64,000 bases of DNA from Abiotrophia defectiva ATCC 49176. GTDB taxonomy: Bacteria; Bacillota; Bacilli; Lactobacillales; Aerococcaceae. The stretch is taken from assembly GCF_037041345.1 (NCBI RefSeq), contig NZ_CP146287.1:1429501-1493500 (forward strand), written 5' to 3'. A program made the position numbers and the translations under genes. This document shows positions 44,562 to 53,822 of the stretch, one piece after another; within the stretch, counting starts at the first letter, position 1; each line of letters starts with the position of its first letter. Below the pieces are notes generated by a model. The model was not told the origin of the DNA. It did no database searches and worked only from the letters and a program-made list of their open reading frames with translations.

Positions 44562-45860
44562 TTATTTTGCTTCTTCGTAGGTAGCTTGCGCTTGTTCTAC
44601 GTAGCTGTCCACTAATTCTTTTACATCACCTTGGCCAGACAATACCCCTTGGAGCATTGGGAACCAAAGTGGACGCATTTTAGCGTAACCTGGAATGGTG
44701 TTGTAGTAAGCACCGAAGTTATCTGATAAGCCTTCAGCAAACTTCAACTCTTCGTTGTCATAGAGGCCTTTCACGCCTTTTTGAGCAGAGAAGTTACCAG
44801 TTGCCTTCAAGGTACGAGTACCCCATTCTGGGTCGTTGATCATGAAGTCTACAAATTTTTGAGCGGCTTCAATCTTCTTGTCGTCGCCGTTATCGAAGAC
44901 TGCAGGACCTGCTACTAAGTATTCATACTTAGGTGATTTGTTAGCGTTAGGGAATGGTAAGAAGCGAACGTTTAAGTCTTCTACTGATTTCCATTGAGCG
45001 TAGAGACCTGGGCTTGCCAAGATACTTAATGGAGACTTACCAGACTTGAAGTATTCCAAAGCATCTTTTGCTTCTAAAGCGGCCCCTTGACCGATAATGC
45101 CTTTAGGTGCTTGTTCGCGAATCCATTGAAGGGCTTTTACCCCGTTTTCGTCATTGATGGTGTATTTATTTACTTCATCGTTAGTAATCCAAGAACCGTA
45201 TAAGTTAGAGACAAAGGCACGAGGACCTTGGTCACCAGCTGCAGATTTAGCATACACAACGGTTGGAATTAAGTCTTTGTCTTTTTCATGAACAGCTTCT
45301 AAGAATTTTTGGAATTCTTCAGGCGTCCAGTTACGTCCTTCTTTTTCGAATGGCAAGAGGTCTGTCACACCTAACTTGTCAGTCAACTTAGTGTTAACTG
45401 CCATCAAGAATGGCGCAATCCCTTGTGGATAGAGATACAATTCGTCTTCGAAGGAGCTAGCCTTAACAGCTGATTCATTTAATTTTGAAGTATCAACGTC
45501 TTTGAATGGTGCCAAATAACCCTTGCTTGCCCAGTCGATGACACGACCTGGTGCATCATAGATTACGTCAGGGTTAGTCTTAGATTGGATAGCTGTTTCA
45601 ATTTTAGCTGGACCATCTGTAAAGTCGATCTTTTGGTATTCAACTTTGATGCCTGGGTTCTTAGCTTCAAAGGCTTTAATCAAGGCTGCATCGTATTCTT
45701 CAGAAGTCTTAAACTCTGAGTCACTGGTAAAGTTAGGGAAGTTCCAGTATTTAATGGTTACTGTCTCTTCAGCACGCACATCGGATGGTGCCGCTGTCAC
45801 AACTGTGTTTAATAAAATCCCACAAGATAAGGCAGCTGCAAAAACTTTTGATAATTTCAT
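44562..45860 (-). CDS. Sugar ABC transporter substrate-binding protein
   Basis: A 432-residue extracellular family 1 binding protein with an N-terminal export signal (MKLSKVFAAALSCGILL). The cysteine at 13 has only a weak lipobox (ALSC), so lipid anchoring is likely in function but not clear in sequence; cleavage near VRAEE is the alternative. The mature part starts VTIKYWNFPNF, typical of the class. GGGGGA precedes the ATG, which overlaps the regulator's stop by four bases. By context the ligand is sialic acid. Confidence 0.9.
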   Translation of the reverse strand: MKLSKVFAAALSCGILLNTVVTAAPSDVRAEETVTIKYWNFPNFTSDSEFKTSEEYDAALIKAFEAKNPGIKVEYQKIDFTDGPAKIETAIQSKTNPDVIYDAPGRVIDWASKGYLAPFKDVDTSKLNESAVKASSFEDELYLYPQGIAPFLMAVNTKLTDKLGVTDLLPFEKEGRNWTPEEFQKFLEAVHEKDKDLIPTVVYAKSAAGDQGPRAFVSNLYGSWITNDEVNKYTINDENGVKALQWIREQAPKGIIGQGAALEAKDALEYFKSGKSPLSILASPGLYAQWKSVEDLNVRFLPFPNANKSPKYEYLVAGPAVFDNGDDKKIEAAQKFVDFMINDPEWGTRTLKATGNFSAQKGVKGLYDNEELKFAEGLSDNFGAYYNTIPGYAKMRPLWFPMLQGVLSGQGDVKELVDSYVEQAQATYEEAK

Positions 45861-46690
45861 GTTGATTCCCCCATTTGTAATTTTTGGTTGATAGATGTAA
45901 TTTCTTGAATCGTCTTCTGCATATTTTGACTGAAGACAGGATTTTCTAGCATCATTAGCGTTATGGCGTCGATGAGAAAGAAAATCGGTAACTGAGTATT
46001 GACGAAAAACTCACTATTAACAAACCGGCTATTGTGTACCAGAAGGGTCTCATCGGCCAACTTAGCCAAACTACTTCCCTTCATGCTAGTTATAGCTACC
46101 AAAATGGCGCCATTTTGCTTGGCATTGCCTAAAGCATCAATCACATCCTTTGTTTCACCAGAATTACTAATGGCAATTACCACGTCACTAGAACGTGTCA
46201 CCGTACTGGAGATAATCATCATATGCGAGTCCGTCTCACTCGTTGCTGGCAGGCCCATACGTGACAGGCGAATAGCCAATTCCCGAGCCGTTAGCCCCGA
46301 GGACCCCATCCCATAAACCATGATTCGGTTGGCCTGAGAGAGAACTTGAATTAACTGACGAAGCTGATATTCTGATTGTAATTCTGATGTTCGTTGAATG
46401 ATACGGTTATAGAATTCGCTAACCGTATCGAACATATCATGATTTTGGTGATTGCTTGCCGACTCCCCTTCACTGGCTTGCAGTTGAATTTTCAAATCAA
46501 CAAAGCTCTCACAACCTACTTTACGACAAAAGCGTGTAATGGTTGCGGCTGAAACACCTGTTTCTTTGGCCATCTCGCTAATGGTAATGTTAGTAAAGTA
46601 GGGACTTTCTTGCATAATATAGGTTGCAAGGAGCTGTTCCTTTGGTGATAGATGAACGAAGTTGGCTTCAATTCGCTCTAATACTCCCAT
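45857..46690 (-). CDS. RpiR/MurR family regulator of the sialic acid operon
   Basis: A 277-residue regulator with an N-terminal HTH_6 domain (EMAKETGVSAATITRFCRKVG, split about 38-58) and a C-terminal SIS sugar-phosphate-binding domain (MVYGMGSSGLTARELA, about 130-145; VIAISNSGETKDVIDA, about 178-193). The likely effector is a phosphorylated amino sugar such as ManNAc-6-P. It is inside the operon it would control, between nanK and the binding protein gene, and palindromes GAAAAT-ATTTTC near the promoter are candidate sites. Confidence 0.9.
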   Translation of the reverse strand: MGVLERIEANFVHLSPKEQLLATYIMQESPYFTNITISEMAKETGVSAATITRFCRKVGCESFVDLKIQLQASEGESASNHQNHDMFDTVSEFYNRIIQRTSELQSEYQLRQLIQVLSQANRIMVYGMGSSGLTARELAIRLSRMGLPATSETDSHMMIISSTVTRSSDVVIAISNSGETKDVIDALGNAKQNGAILVAITSMKGSSLAKLADETLLVHNSRFVNSEFFVNTQLPIFFLIDAITLMMLENPVFSQNMQKTIQEITSINQKLQMGEST

Positions 46691-46702
46691 GGGATCACAT
46701 CC

Positions 46703-47587
46703 TTATTGAGTAAGCTTAATGAGTTGAGATAGCGCACCTAACATCCCAGCATCGTTACCTGACTGGGCTGGTCGAATCTCTGTTGTTAGGAAGCGAGGAT
46801 CAATCACACGTTGCTCCAAGATTGCCATTAGACGTGGCATAATGAGATCAGCACGTGCTAGAATTCCACCCCCTAGGACAAGGACTTCTGGATTCAGTAG
46901 ATAAATCGCTGATAAAAGTCCGGTGGCTAAATGATTTAGAAATTGGTCGAGTACTTGGCTTAAGACTGGATCTCCAGTTGCTTCCAAGCGGTCAAAGAAG
47001 GCTTCCCCACTGAGATTTTCACCTGTCGCTTGAGCCGCCTGTTCTAACAATGCAGTTGTTGAGGCTAATTCCTGAAAGGCTGCTTTGCCAATAGGCAAAT
47101 AGCCAACTTCTCCGGCCATGTCGCTCACACCGGTTAGCAGTTGTCCATCTAAAACAATGGCTCCCCCTACACCTGTACCAATCGTAAAACATATCATGGA
47201 CTTAGGTGGCTGGCCTGTTCGACTGGCTTGCCAGTATTCACCCAAACAAGCTGCGTTCACATCATTTACCACATAGCAAGGCAGACCAGTGAGTGCTTCC
47301 ACTTCAGCTTTCAGTGGCGTCCCCGTATAACCTGGGATAGTGGGCCCTGCAAATCGTATAGACCCGTCACGAGAATCAACCACTCCAGCAGTTGAAATCG
47401 CCACGCCCAATAGGCTTTCCTGGGATTGAACCTGCTTTGTAATCGAAAGAACTTGTTGCAATATCTGGTTAGAATACTGGTCAACGCTGGTTTTGACCTT
47501 CTGAGTCTGGCCTAGCGCTTCACCCTTTTCATTGAAGAGACCATATTTAATGAAGGTCCCGCCAATATCAAAGCACAAGTAATTCAT
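46703..47587 (-). CDS. nanK: ROK family kinase, probable N-acetylmannosamine kinase
   Basis: Phosphorylates a sugar at the expense of ATP; with nanE and nanA nearby, ManNAc is the likely substrate. The 294 residues have the phosphate loop CFDIGGTFIKYG (about 5-16), the catalytic Asp in YVVNDVNAACLGE (about 98-110), and GTGVGGAIVLDG (about 131-142). The zinc-binding CxCGxxGCxE signature found in most ROK proteins is absent: the equivalent stretch reads GYLPIGKAAFQEL. ATG 47587 is preferred over an in-frame GTG that abuts AGAGAG. First gene of the operon. Confidence 0.87.
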   Translation of the reverse strand: MNYLCFDIGGTFIKYGLFNEKGEALGQTQKVKTSVDQYSNQILQQVLSITKQVQSQESLLGVAISTAGVVDSRDGSIRFAGPTIPGYTGTPLKAEVEALTGLPCYVVNDVNAACLGEYWQASRTGQPPKSMICFTIGTGVGGAIVLDGQLLTGVSDMAGEVGYLPIGKAAFQELASTTALLEQAAQATGENLSGEAFFDRLEATGDPVLSQVLDQFLNHLATGLLSAIYLLNPEVLVLGGGILARADLIMPRLMAILEQRVIDPRFLTTEIRPAQSGNDAGMLGALSQLIKLTQ

Positions 47588-47619
47588 CCAATTTGTCACC
47601 TCTCTTTCTGTCTTTCAAC

Positions 47620-47660
47620 TGATTACGCTTTCATTATACACCAAAGAAAATATTTTTCAA
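47620..47660 (-). promoter_or_regulatory. nan operon promoter with CcpA cre site
   Basis: -35 TTGAAA (47655-47660), 16-base spacer and a perfect -10 TATAAT (47633-47638). The 14-mer TGAAAGCGTAATCA (minus strand, 47620-47633) matches the cre consensus TGNAANCGNWNNCA at every fixed position and covers the transcription start, so CcpA should repress the operon in the presence of preferred sugars. Confidence 0.75.
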
Positions 47661-47686
47661 GTGTTTTTATGAAGAAAATTATTTTC
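47646..47686. promoter_or_regulatory. Two candidate RpiR-regulator sites
   Basis: GAAAATATTTTTC (47646-47658) and GAAAATTATTTTC (47674-47686) are similar AT-rich palindromes 28 bases apart; the first overlaps the -35. Spacing close to whole helical turns suits cooperative binding. Assignment to the RpiR-type regulator is inference. Confidence 0.5.
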
Positions 47687-47848
47687 ATGATTGATTTTCT
47701 ATTAGCTTCATTTTTAATCCTTGCTTCTATGCTATTTACATGAAAGCGCCATCTATTTTTTCATTGATTTACACCTTTCCTTCTAGCTATTTTATCTTCC
47801 TTTCCAAAATCAGACGATCAGCCAAGCTATTGTAAGATTTAAATGCAC

Positions 47849-47877
47849 ACAAAAAAGGCTAGGAAACTCCTAGCCTC
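47849..47877 (-). terminator. Terminator of the hydrolase gene
   Basis: GAGGCTAGGA and TCCTAGCC pair around a short loop on the minus strand, followed by TTTTTTG. Confidence 0.88.
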
Positions 47878-47882
47878 ATTTA

Positions 47883-48623
47883 TTATAAGCCTAAACGACT
47901 CAAGAAATATGGCATCTGCACGCGCCACCATGGCCAGTCATGCGCTACATCGCCACCCCACTCGTCGAACCAAGCAGGTACTCCCTTCATTTCTAAGGCT
48001 TCTTTCACCTTATAGAAGGATGGTAAACCATCATGCTCCCAAGGCCCATGCCCGGTACAGACAATAATATTGGATTGACGGTATTGATCAAGGAACCAAG
48101 GATCATGTTGGTTGAAGACATAATCACTCGGCGAATTAGAATAGATTGCCTCATCATCGCCATATTCCCCTACAAAGAAACGTGCATCATAGACCCCACT
48201 TAAGGCAATCACCCCGCGGAAAACATCTGGATGTTGGAGGAAGAAGTTGAGCGCATGGTAGGCCCCCATACTGCACCCCGTCGTCATCATTGGATCAAAC
48301 CAGCCCGTCTTATGCTTAATAAAAGGAATCGCTTCGCTAATGACATAACGCTCATAAGCCCGATGCATTTCTGCACGATCGTGTGGGTATTTCCAGTCGG
48401 CCAACCAACTTTCACTGTCAACACTAGCTAAGGTGAAAAATTGAACCCGTCCTGCCTCAATGGAATCCCGACAAGCATCAATCATACCGAAGTCGGCATA
48501 TTCATTGTGGGTTCCGCCTGATGACGGGAAGACCACAATCGGTAGTCCGGCATGACCATAACGATTGAGAGGCATTTCGCGATTGAGTTGACCACTCCAG
48601 TGACTTAACCATTCTACGTGCAT
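47883..48623 (-). CDS. Alpha/beta-hydrolase (esterase family) paired with ATP-grasp
   Basis: A 246-residue serine hydrolase without signal peptide. The nucleophile elbow is TTGCSMGAYHAL (GxSxG, Ser at about 127), with a downstream His in the WGGDVAHDWPWW region and Asp/Glu between. Members of this esterase-D-like group act on acyl or peptide esters, but the substrate is not known for this subfamily. It starts three bases after the stop of the ATP-grasp gene with its own AGGAGGA site, so the two are made together. A role in trimming or releasing the ATP-grasp product is one idea. Confidence 0.85.
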   Translation of the reverse strand: MHVEWLSHWSGQLNREMPLNRYGHAGLPIVVFPSSGGTHNEYADFGMIDACRDSIEAGRVQFFTLASVDSESWLADWKYPHDRAEMHRAYERYVISEAIPFIKHKTGWFDPMMTTGCSMGAYHALNFFLQHPDVFRGVIALSGVYDARFFVGEYGDDEAIYSNSPSDYVFNQHDPWFLDQYRQSNIIVCTGHGPWEHDGLPSFYKVKEALEMKGVPAWFDEWGGDVAHDWPWWRVQMPYFLSRLGL

Positions 48624-48626
48624 TTA

Positions 48627-49802
48627 TTATTGTCCTCCTTGTTTCTTATGTACATATTGACTTACTTCTTCAACTTCTTCTTGGGTATCCGCAAGAACGA
48701 CTAAAAACTCATTCCCCATAATGGCTGAAAAAGCATCTGGCAAGCGATCAACCATTTTGACACGGTCACCGTATCTTGCCCGAATCTCATCAACATTGTG
48801 CGCGTATGATAACTCATCACGGCGTGAGATACCCACCCCATAATGTCGATCATAGCTTGGGATTTCTTCTAGCCTTCCAGTTACGATATCGGCGTAGATA
48901 GCATAGAGATCACAACCATAAGCATAGTTATATAGATCGATTGTGTAACCGCCAGCCAGTCGGTTATTATACTCGATGGCTACGTAGTCTCCCTTTTTAC
49001 GACGGAAGAATTCAATATGGAAGAAGCGTTCCTTCATTCCAAAGGCCTTAACTGCTGCCTGGCCGTACTCAGCCAACTTAGGCTCTACATCCTTTTGGAC
49101 AATGTTGGTGTAATCGCACTGGCCCTCAATCAATTCTAGGGTTGGCAAGGAATAGACAAAGCTCGTTGAGAAGACAATCTGGCCATTTTCATCAACTAAA
49201 CCGTCAAATGTGCAGAGCTCCGCATCCAAGACATAAGGTTCCACAAAATAGGGAATGGATTGGTCCCACTCGGACAAGAAGGTCGCAACATCTTCTTTGG
49301 TCTCAAGTCGATAGGTTGCTGCAGTCCCTACCCCACGGTCAGGTTTTGCTACTGCAGGGAGGCCAGCTTCCTTCAAAGCTTTATTGAGTTGACTTTCATT
49401 TTTGATTAGATAACCTGGCACCACTGGAATGCCAGCTTTCTCAAATAACTTCTTCATTTTTGACTTATACTTGGTTTTTTCTAAGTCACGAGGTTTGACC
49501 CCAGGTACGTTGAATTGCTCGCGTAAGGCAGCATCTAACTCTAACCAGTACTCATTGTTAGATTCCAAACGATCAATTGGGCCATGCTTATAAATTAAGA
49601 AAGCTACCGCACGCTTCACCTCATCAAGGTCTTCCATATCCTCGACACGGTAATATTCAGTGAGGCTTCCACGTAACTCTGGTGAGAGCCAGTCATAGGG
49701 CTCTGTGCCAATCCCCAATACATTCACACCACGCTCTTTGAGTCGAATTGCGAAATTCTGGAGGTTTTTAGGGAAATGGGGGGACATCATCAAGTAATTC
49801 AT
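48627..49802 (-). CDS. ATP-grasp ligase of unknown product
   Basis: A 391-residue cytosolic protein with the carbamoyl-phosphate-synthase-like ATP-grasp layout: an N-terminal pre-ATP-grasp fold (MMSPHFPKNLQNFAIRLKE), the ATP-binding Lys segment AVAKPDRGVGTAATYRL (about 152-168), and the metal-binding HIEFFRRK...VAIEYNNRLAGGYTIDL (about 265-295). Such enzymes join a carboxylate to an amine or thiol through an acyl-phosphate. The partner esterase gene follows directly. GAGGTGAAAC precedes the ATG and a promoter lies at 49837-49865. The substrate cannot be read from the sequence. Confidence 0.87.
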   Translation of the reverse strand: MNYLMMSPHFPKNLQNFAIRLKERGVNVLGIGTEPYDWLSPELRGSLTEYYRVEDMEDLDEVKRAVAFLIYKHGPIDRLESNNEYWLELDAALREQFNVPGVKPRDLEKTKYKSKMKKLFEKAGIPVVPGYLIKNESQLNKALKEAGLPAVAKPDRGVGTAATYRLETKEDVATFLSEWDQSIPYFVEPYVLDAELCTFDGLVDENGQIVFSTSFVYSLPTLELIEGQCDYTNIVQKDVEPKLAEYGQAAVKAFGMKERFFHIEFFRRKKGDYVAIEYNNRLAGGYTIDLYNYAYGCDLYAIYADIVTGRLEEIPSYDRHYGVGISRRDELSYAHNVDEIRARYGDRVKMVDRLPDAFSAIMGNEFLVVLADTQEEVEEVSQYVHKKQGGQ

Positions 49803-49836
49803 AGTTTCACCTCAGTATAATTATTAAATATAAATT

Positions 49837-49865
49837 AGAATATCATGTATTTTGAATGAATACAA
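49837..49865 (-). promoter_or_regulatory. Promoter of the ATP-grasp/hydrolase pair
   Basis: -35 TTGTAT (49860-49865), 17-base spacer, -10 TATTCT (49837-49842) with a TGA extension. It is a moderate match. Confidence 0.5.
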
Positions 49866-49927
49866 GTACTAAAGTAAGAAAAGGCCAATTTCTTGATCAA
49901 AATGTTCGGAACGCGTAACAAATGGCA

Positions 49928-49965
49928 TAATAAAAAGGCTAGGAAATCTCTTCCCAGCCTTTCTT
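49928..49965 (-). terminator. Terminator of upp
   Basis: AGGCT-GGAA and TTCC-AGCCT pair (about 49936-49962) with one mismatch. On the minus strand TTTTTATTATG follows. Confidence 0.85.
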
Positions 49966-49967
49966 CC

Positions 49968-50606
49968 TTATTTAGTACCAAAAATACGGTCACCCGCATC
50001 TCCAAGCCCTGGCAAGATATAGCCGTGCTCATTGAGGCGTTCATCTAGCGCCGCCATATAGATATCCACATCTGGATGCGCCGCCTGTAAAGCTGCTACC
50101 CCTTCTGGTGCAGCAACTAAACAAGAAAAGGTGATATTTTCTGGCTTGACGCCATACTTTTTCATCAGAAGGTCTAGCGCAGCAATCGCTGAACCACCTG
50201 TCGCTAACATTGGATCCACCACAAAGACATGACGTTCTTCGATATCTTGTGGTAATTTAGCAAAGTACTCAATTGGCTCTAGGGTTTCGTGGTCACGATA
50301 GAGACCAATATGCCCCACACGTGCAGCAGGCACTAAGTCCAAAATCCCGTCGACCATGCCCAAGCCAGCTCTTAGGATTGGAATAATCGCCATTTTCTTA
50401 CCAGCAATCCGCTTCTGAGTGGTCTCAACCAATGGCGTCTCGATGACCACATCTTCTACTGGTAAATCCCGTGTAATCTCATAGGCCATCAGCATAGAAA
50501 TTTCATTGGTGACTTCGCGGAAGGCCTTGGTAGAAGTGTTTTTATCACGAATAATGGTTAGTTTGTGCTGAATTAGCGGGTGATTAATTACGACGCATTT
50601 TGCCAT
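49968..50606 (-). CDS. upp: Uracil phosphoribosyltransferase
   Basis: Makes UMP from uracil and PRPP in pyrimidine salvage; 212 residues. The PRPP loop is [16 protein letters not shown] (about 131-146) and the uracil site is [18 protein letters not shown] at the C-terminus. AAAGGAGA precedes the ATG. It lies 30 bases after glyA in the tdk-to-upp operon. Confidence 0.97.
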   Translation of the reverse strand: MAKCVVINHPLIQHKLTIIRDKNTSTKAFREVTNEISMLMAYEITRDLPVEDVVIETPLVETTQKRIAGKKMAIIPILRAGLGMVDGILDLVPAARVGHIGLYRDHETLEPIEYFAKLPQDIEERHVFVVDPMLATGGSAIAALDLLMKKYGVKPENITFSCLVAAPEGVAALQAAHPDVDIYMAALDERLNEHGYILPGLGDAGDRIFGTK

Positions 50607-50636
50607 CTTAGTCTCTCCTTTTCTGAGTCAATCAAT

Positions 50637-51866
50637 TTAAGCTTGATAAAGTGGTAAGCCTGCAACGAGTTCTTTGACTTCTTGGCGGATAGCCACCAAT
50701 TGGTCGTCAGAAGCTGTTAAAGTCTTGAGAATCAGACGGGCAACAGTCTGAGCTTGCGCTTCTTTCATGCCACGCGTTGTAATAGCAGATGTCCCTATTC
50801 GAATACCACTTGGATCAATGAAGGAACGGCTGTCGTTAGGAATCGAATTCTTGTTAACGGTAATCCCTACCTGATCCAAACGCTCTTGGGCTTCTTTCCC
50901 TGTCACACCTAGTGGTGTCACATCGAGATTAAAGAGGTGATTATCAGTTCCACCAGACACAACCCGTAGAGGGCTGTCTAAGAAAACCTCCACCATGGCT
51001 TGAGCGTTCTTAATCACCTGCGCTGCATAAGTCTTAAAACTTGGTTGCAAAGCTTCTAAGAGGGCAACAGCCTTAGCTGCTACCACATGCTCCAGAGGTC
51101 CCCCTTGAATACCTGGGAAGATGGCCATATTGAGTTGTTTAGCATACTGGGCCTTAGCTAAAATCAAGCCACCACGAGGGCCCCGTAAGGTTTTATGGGT
51201 CGTCGTTGTTACCACATCCGCATAAGGCACTGGGTTAGGATGGAGACCTGCCGCAACTAAGCCAGCAATATGGGCCATATCCACAAAGTAGATAGCCCCT
51301 ACTTTCTTAGCAATTTGACCAATACGTTTAAAATCAATGGTCCGAGAATAAGCAGATGCTCCTGCAATAATCATCTTAGGTTTGACAGCTTCAGCTTGGG
51401 CTTCCAGTGCCTGATAATCAATCAATTCAGTAACAGGGTCTACACCATAAGCATGCATCTCATAAGACTGGCCAGAGAAATTAACAGGCGAACCATGAGT
51501 TAAGTGGCCACCTTGTGATAAATCCATGCCCAAGACACGGTCTCCAACATTGAGGAAAGCTCGGTAAACAGCAAGGTTGGCAGATGAACCAGAGTGGGGT
51601 TGTACGTTGGCGTATTCCGCACCAAAAAGTTCTTTCGCTCGATCAATCGCTGCTTGTTCAATGACATCAATGTATTCACAGCCACCATAATAGCGTCGGC
51701 CAGGATAGCCTTCAGCATACTTGTTGGTTAAGACACTTCCTTGCGCCTTAAGGACTGCAGGTGAAACAAAGTTCTCTGAGGCAATCAATTCAATTCCTTC
51801 TAATTGTCGCCGTTCTTCACGTTCAATAGTATCAAAAACCAAGGCATCATGTAATCTCTCAGTCAT
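50637..51866 (-). CDS. glyA: Serine hydroxymethyltransferase
   Basis: PLP enzyme exchanging serine and glycine and charging tetrahydrofolate with one carbon; 409 residues. The PLP Lys lies in [16 protein letters not shown] (about 218-233), and the N-terminal [11 protein letters not shown] and [14 protein letters not shown] are typical. GGAGG precedes the ATG. A TATAAT with a TGT extension (51916-51921) at the end of the tsaC gene gives it a likely extra promoter, and a short hairpin (GGTTG-CAACC) lies in the leader. Confidence 0.97.
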   Translation of the reverse strand: MTERLHDALVFDTIEREERRQLEGIELIASENFVSPAVLKAQGSVLTNKYAEGYPGRRYYGGCEYIDVIEQAAIDRAKELFGAEYANVQPHSGSSANLAVYRAFLNVGDRVLGMDLSQGGHLTHGSPVNFSGQSYEMHAYGVDPVTELIDYQALEAQAEAVKPKMIIAGASAYSRTIDFKRIGQIAKKVGAIYFVDMAHIAGLVAAGLHPNPVPYADVVTTTTHKTLRGPRGGLILAKAQYAKQLNMAIFPGIQGGPLEHVVAAKAVALLEALQPSFKTYAAQVIKNAQAMVEVFLDSPLRVVSGGTDNHLFNLDVTPLGVTGKEAQERLDQVGITVNKNSIPNDSRSFIDPSGIRIGTSAITTRGMKEAQAQTVARLILKTLTASDDQLVAIRQEVKELVAGLPLYQA

Positions 51867-51916
51867 AGGTAACCTCCTTATTGGTTGACTCCCGCCAACC
51901 TATGTTCTGCTTCCTA

Positions 51917-52939
51917 TTATAACATACTTGTGGCTGCTTTGTTCAACCGATTCATATAGGCATGATATTTTTCTGAATCTAAGGTTGCCTGCACTAAAAT
52001 CCAATCACAGCCACTCGCTTCTAAGGCCCGTAATCCGGCATATAGTTGACGCGTCGCACTGACCGCATCATGAGGCTGACCTAAGGAATAAGTTGCCACA
52101 ACTGGACTCTGATGACCCAAGGCCTGAATGATTGAATCATCCGCCAATAGCCCGACTTCCCCACCCTTGGCCACTAGCTTAGCCCGAAGTCTAGCTCTAT
52201 CTTCAGTGGACTCAAACAAATAAACTTCTTGTTTAGGGCTATAGTGGCGATACTTAACGCCTGGTGACTGGAGCTGAGGGGCAGCTAATTGCTCTGCTAC
52301 TGAGAATTCTTGAACGTTTGGGCACACTTGAGCCAACATGGACTGAGTGATTGCACCCGGGCGGAGAATTACCAATCGGTTAGCCATAGGACGGACTACT
52401 GTCGATTCAACACCAATTTGGGCTTGATCCGTATCGCCAGCCACTACGCCCGCAATCAGGCCATCAAAGTCTTGCATGACATGATCGACACTTGTAGGGC
52501 TAGGTTTACCTGATAAATTGGCACTCGGACCAACTAAAGGCGTCCCTACTAAGTCAATTAGGCGTAAGGCCGACTGTTGATTTGGCATGCGGAAAGCAAC
52601 CGTTTCTTGGCCATTATTAACGTTTGCCGGAAAAACACCAGGCTTAACAGGCAAAATAATGGTCAAAGGACCCGGCCAAAAGCGCTCCATTAAATCCTTA
52701 GCCAATTTAGGCACCTCTGCCGCGTAGTCAAAGACTTGTTGTGCATCCTTGACATGAACAATGAGTGGGTTATCACTAGGACGACCTTTTGCTTGAAAGA
52801 CCTTAGCAACTGCTTGTTCCTTAGTCGCGATGGCGCCTAAACCATAAACTGTCTCGGTAGGAAAGGCGACTAGCTCTCCTCTTCTTAAGAGAGCGGCCGC
52901 TTCATCCAATTCTCCCAAACGAAATTTCTTGGTTAACAT
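51917..52939 (-). CDS. Threonylcarbamoyl-AMP synthase (Sua5/YwlC type)
   Basis: Makes threonylcarbamoyl-AMP from threonine, bicarbonate and ATP for the tRNA t6A37 modification. The 340 residues comprise an N-terminal YrdC/TsaC domain (VAFPTETVYGLGAIA about 22-36; KGRPSDNPLIVHV; VGPSANLSGKPSPT) and a C-terminal Sua5 domain (about 230-340, with SPGVKYRHYSPK linking), so it is the longer Sua5 form. AAAGGAG lies 13 bases before the ATG, longer than usual. It follows prmC by 19 bases. Confidence 0.95.
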   Translation of the reverse strand: MLTKKFRLGELDEAAALLRRGELVAFPTETVYGLGAIATKEQAVAKVFQAKGRPSDNPLIVHVKDAQQVFDYAAEVPKLAKDLMERFWPGPLTIILPVKPGVFPANVNNGQETVAFRMPNQQSALRLIDLVGTPLVGPSANLSGKPSPTSVDHVMQDFDGLIAGVVAGDTDQAQIGVESTVVRPMANRLVILRPGAITQSMLAQVCPNVQEFSVAEQLAAPQLQSPGVKYRHYSPKQEVYLFESTEDRARLRAKLVAKGGEVGLLADDSIIQALGHQSPVVATYSLGQPHDAVSATRQLYAGLRALEASGCDWILVQATLDSEKYHAYMNRLNKAATSML

Positions 52940-52958
52940 TTTAGGCGGTCATCTCCTT

Positions 52959-53822
52959 TCATTCATTAATCTCTACTTGGACATAGCGGTCTCGGCCATT
53001 CAAATCCTGATGGCAACTAACCTTGGCTTGTGGGAAGGCTCGACGAAAAATGTCCACGACCTTCTGACCTTGTCGGAAACCAATCTCTAGAATCAAGCAA
53101 GCACTCGGCTTGAGATAGGACCCAATTTGCTTAGCCAGTTGGCGATAGAAAGCCAAGCCACCTTGCTCAGCAAACAATGCCATAGATGGCTCATAACGTT
53201 TAACCGACTCATCCATTAAATCTAATTCTGTCTCACTAATATAAGGAGGATTTGATACTACTAAATCGTAGGTTCGATCTTGAGGCAAGTCTTGACAGAC
53301 ATCCGTCACCAACCAATTAACAGTGGCCTGAAGATTTATGCCATTTTCTTTGGCAATAGCTAAGGCTTCAGGCGATAAATCGCCCGCGGTCAATTGAAGT
53401 TGTGGATGGCGCAAAGCCAAGCTAATAGCTAGAATACCAGATCCCGTCCCTAAATCCAGAGCTTGACTAGCATCTGGATGCTTTTCTAACCAGGTGGCCG
53501 CTAAATCTAAGATGCCTGCCGTATCTTCTCGGGGAATTAAGACGGCAGGTGTCACCTTAAAACGGTGACCATCAAAGTCTTCATAACCCAAAATATACTG
53601 CAAGGGCTCATGTGTCACTAGGCGATTTAAAACCTCTTGAAAGGCCTCATAGTCCTCCTGGTTAGGGACTTGATGAAGCTGTCTGACCAAATCAGTTAGA
53701 GTCCAATCGAAAACCCGCAGCCAATATGACTGGGCCAGACTACCATCAAAACCTCTTTCTTCCAAAAAAACTGAAGCACTCTTGAGTACTTCAGCCAGGC
53801 TTGCATTAGATTTGAGGGCCAT
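52959..53822 (-). CDS. prmC: Release factor glutamine methyltransferase
   Basis: Methylates the glutamine of the GGQ motif in release factors 1 and 2; 287 residues. The SAM site is [16 protein letters not shown] (about 117-132) and the catalytic NPPYISETE is near residue 187. ATG 53822 has GGAGG six bases upstream and overlaps the end of prfA by 17 bases, so translation is coupled to its substrate protein's gene. Confidence 0.95.
   Translation of the reverse strand: MALKSNASLAEVLKSASVFLEERGFDGSLAQSYWLRVFDWTLTDLVRQLHQVPNQEDYEAFQEVLNRLVTHEPLQYILGYEDFDGHRFKVTPAVLIPREDTAGILDLAATWLEKHPDASQALDLGTGSGILAISLALRHPQLQLTAGDLSPEALAIAKENGINLQATVNWLVTDVCQDLPQDRTYDLVVSNPPYISETELDLMDESVKRYEPSMALFAEQGGLAFYRQLAKQIGSYLKPSACLILEIGFRQGQKVVDIFRRAFPQAKVSCHQDLNGRDRYVQVEINE

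Noticed and set aside
47735-47750. Second cre site upstream of nanK (TGAAAGCGCCATCT)
   Set aside because: Mismatches at fixed positions, and it lies far above the promoter.
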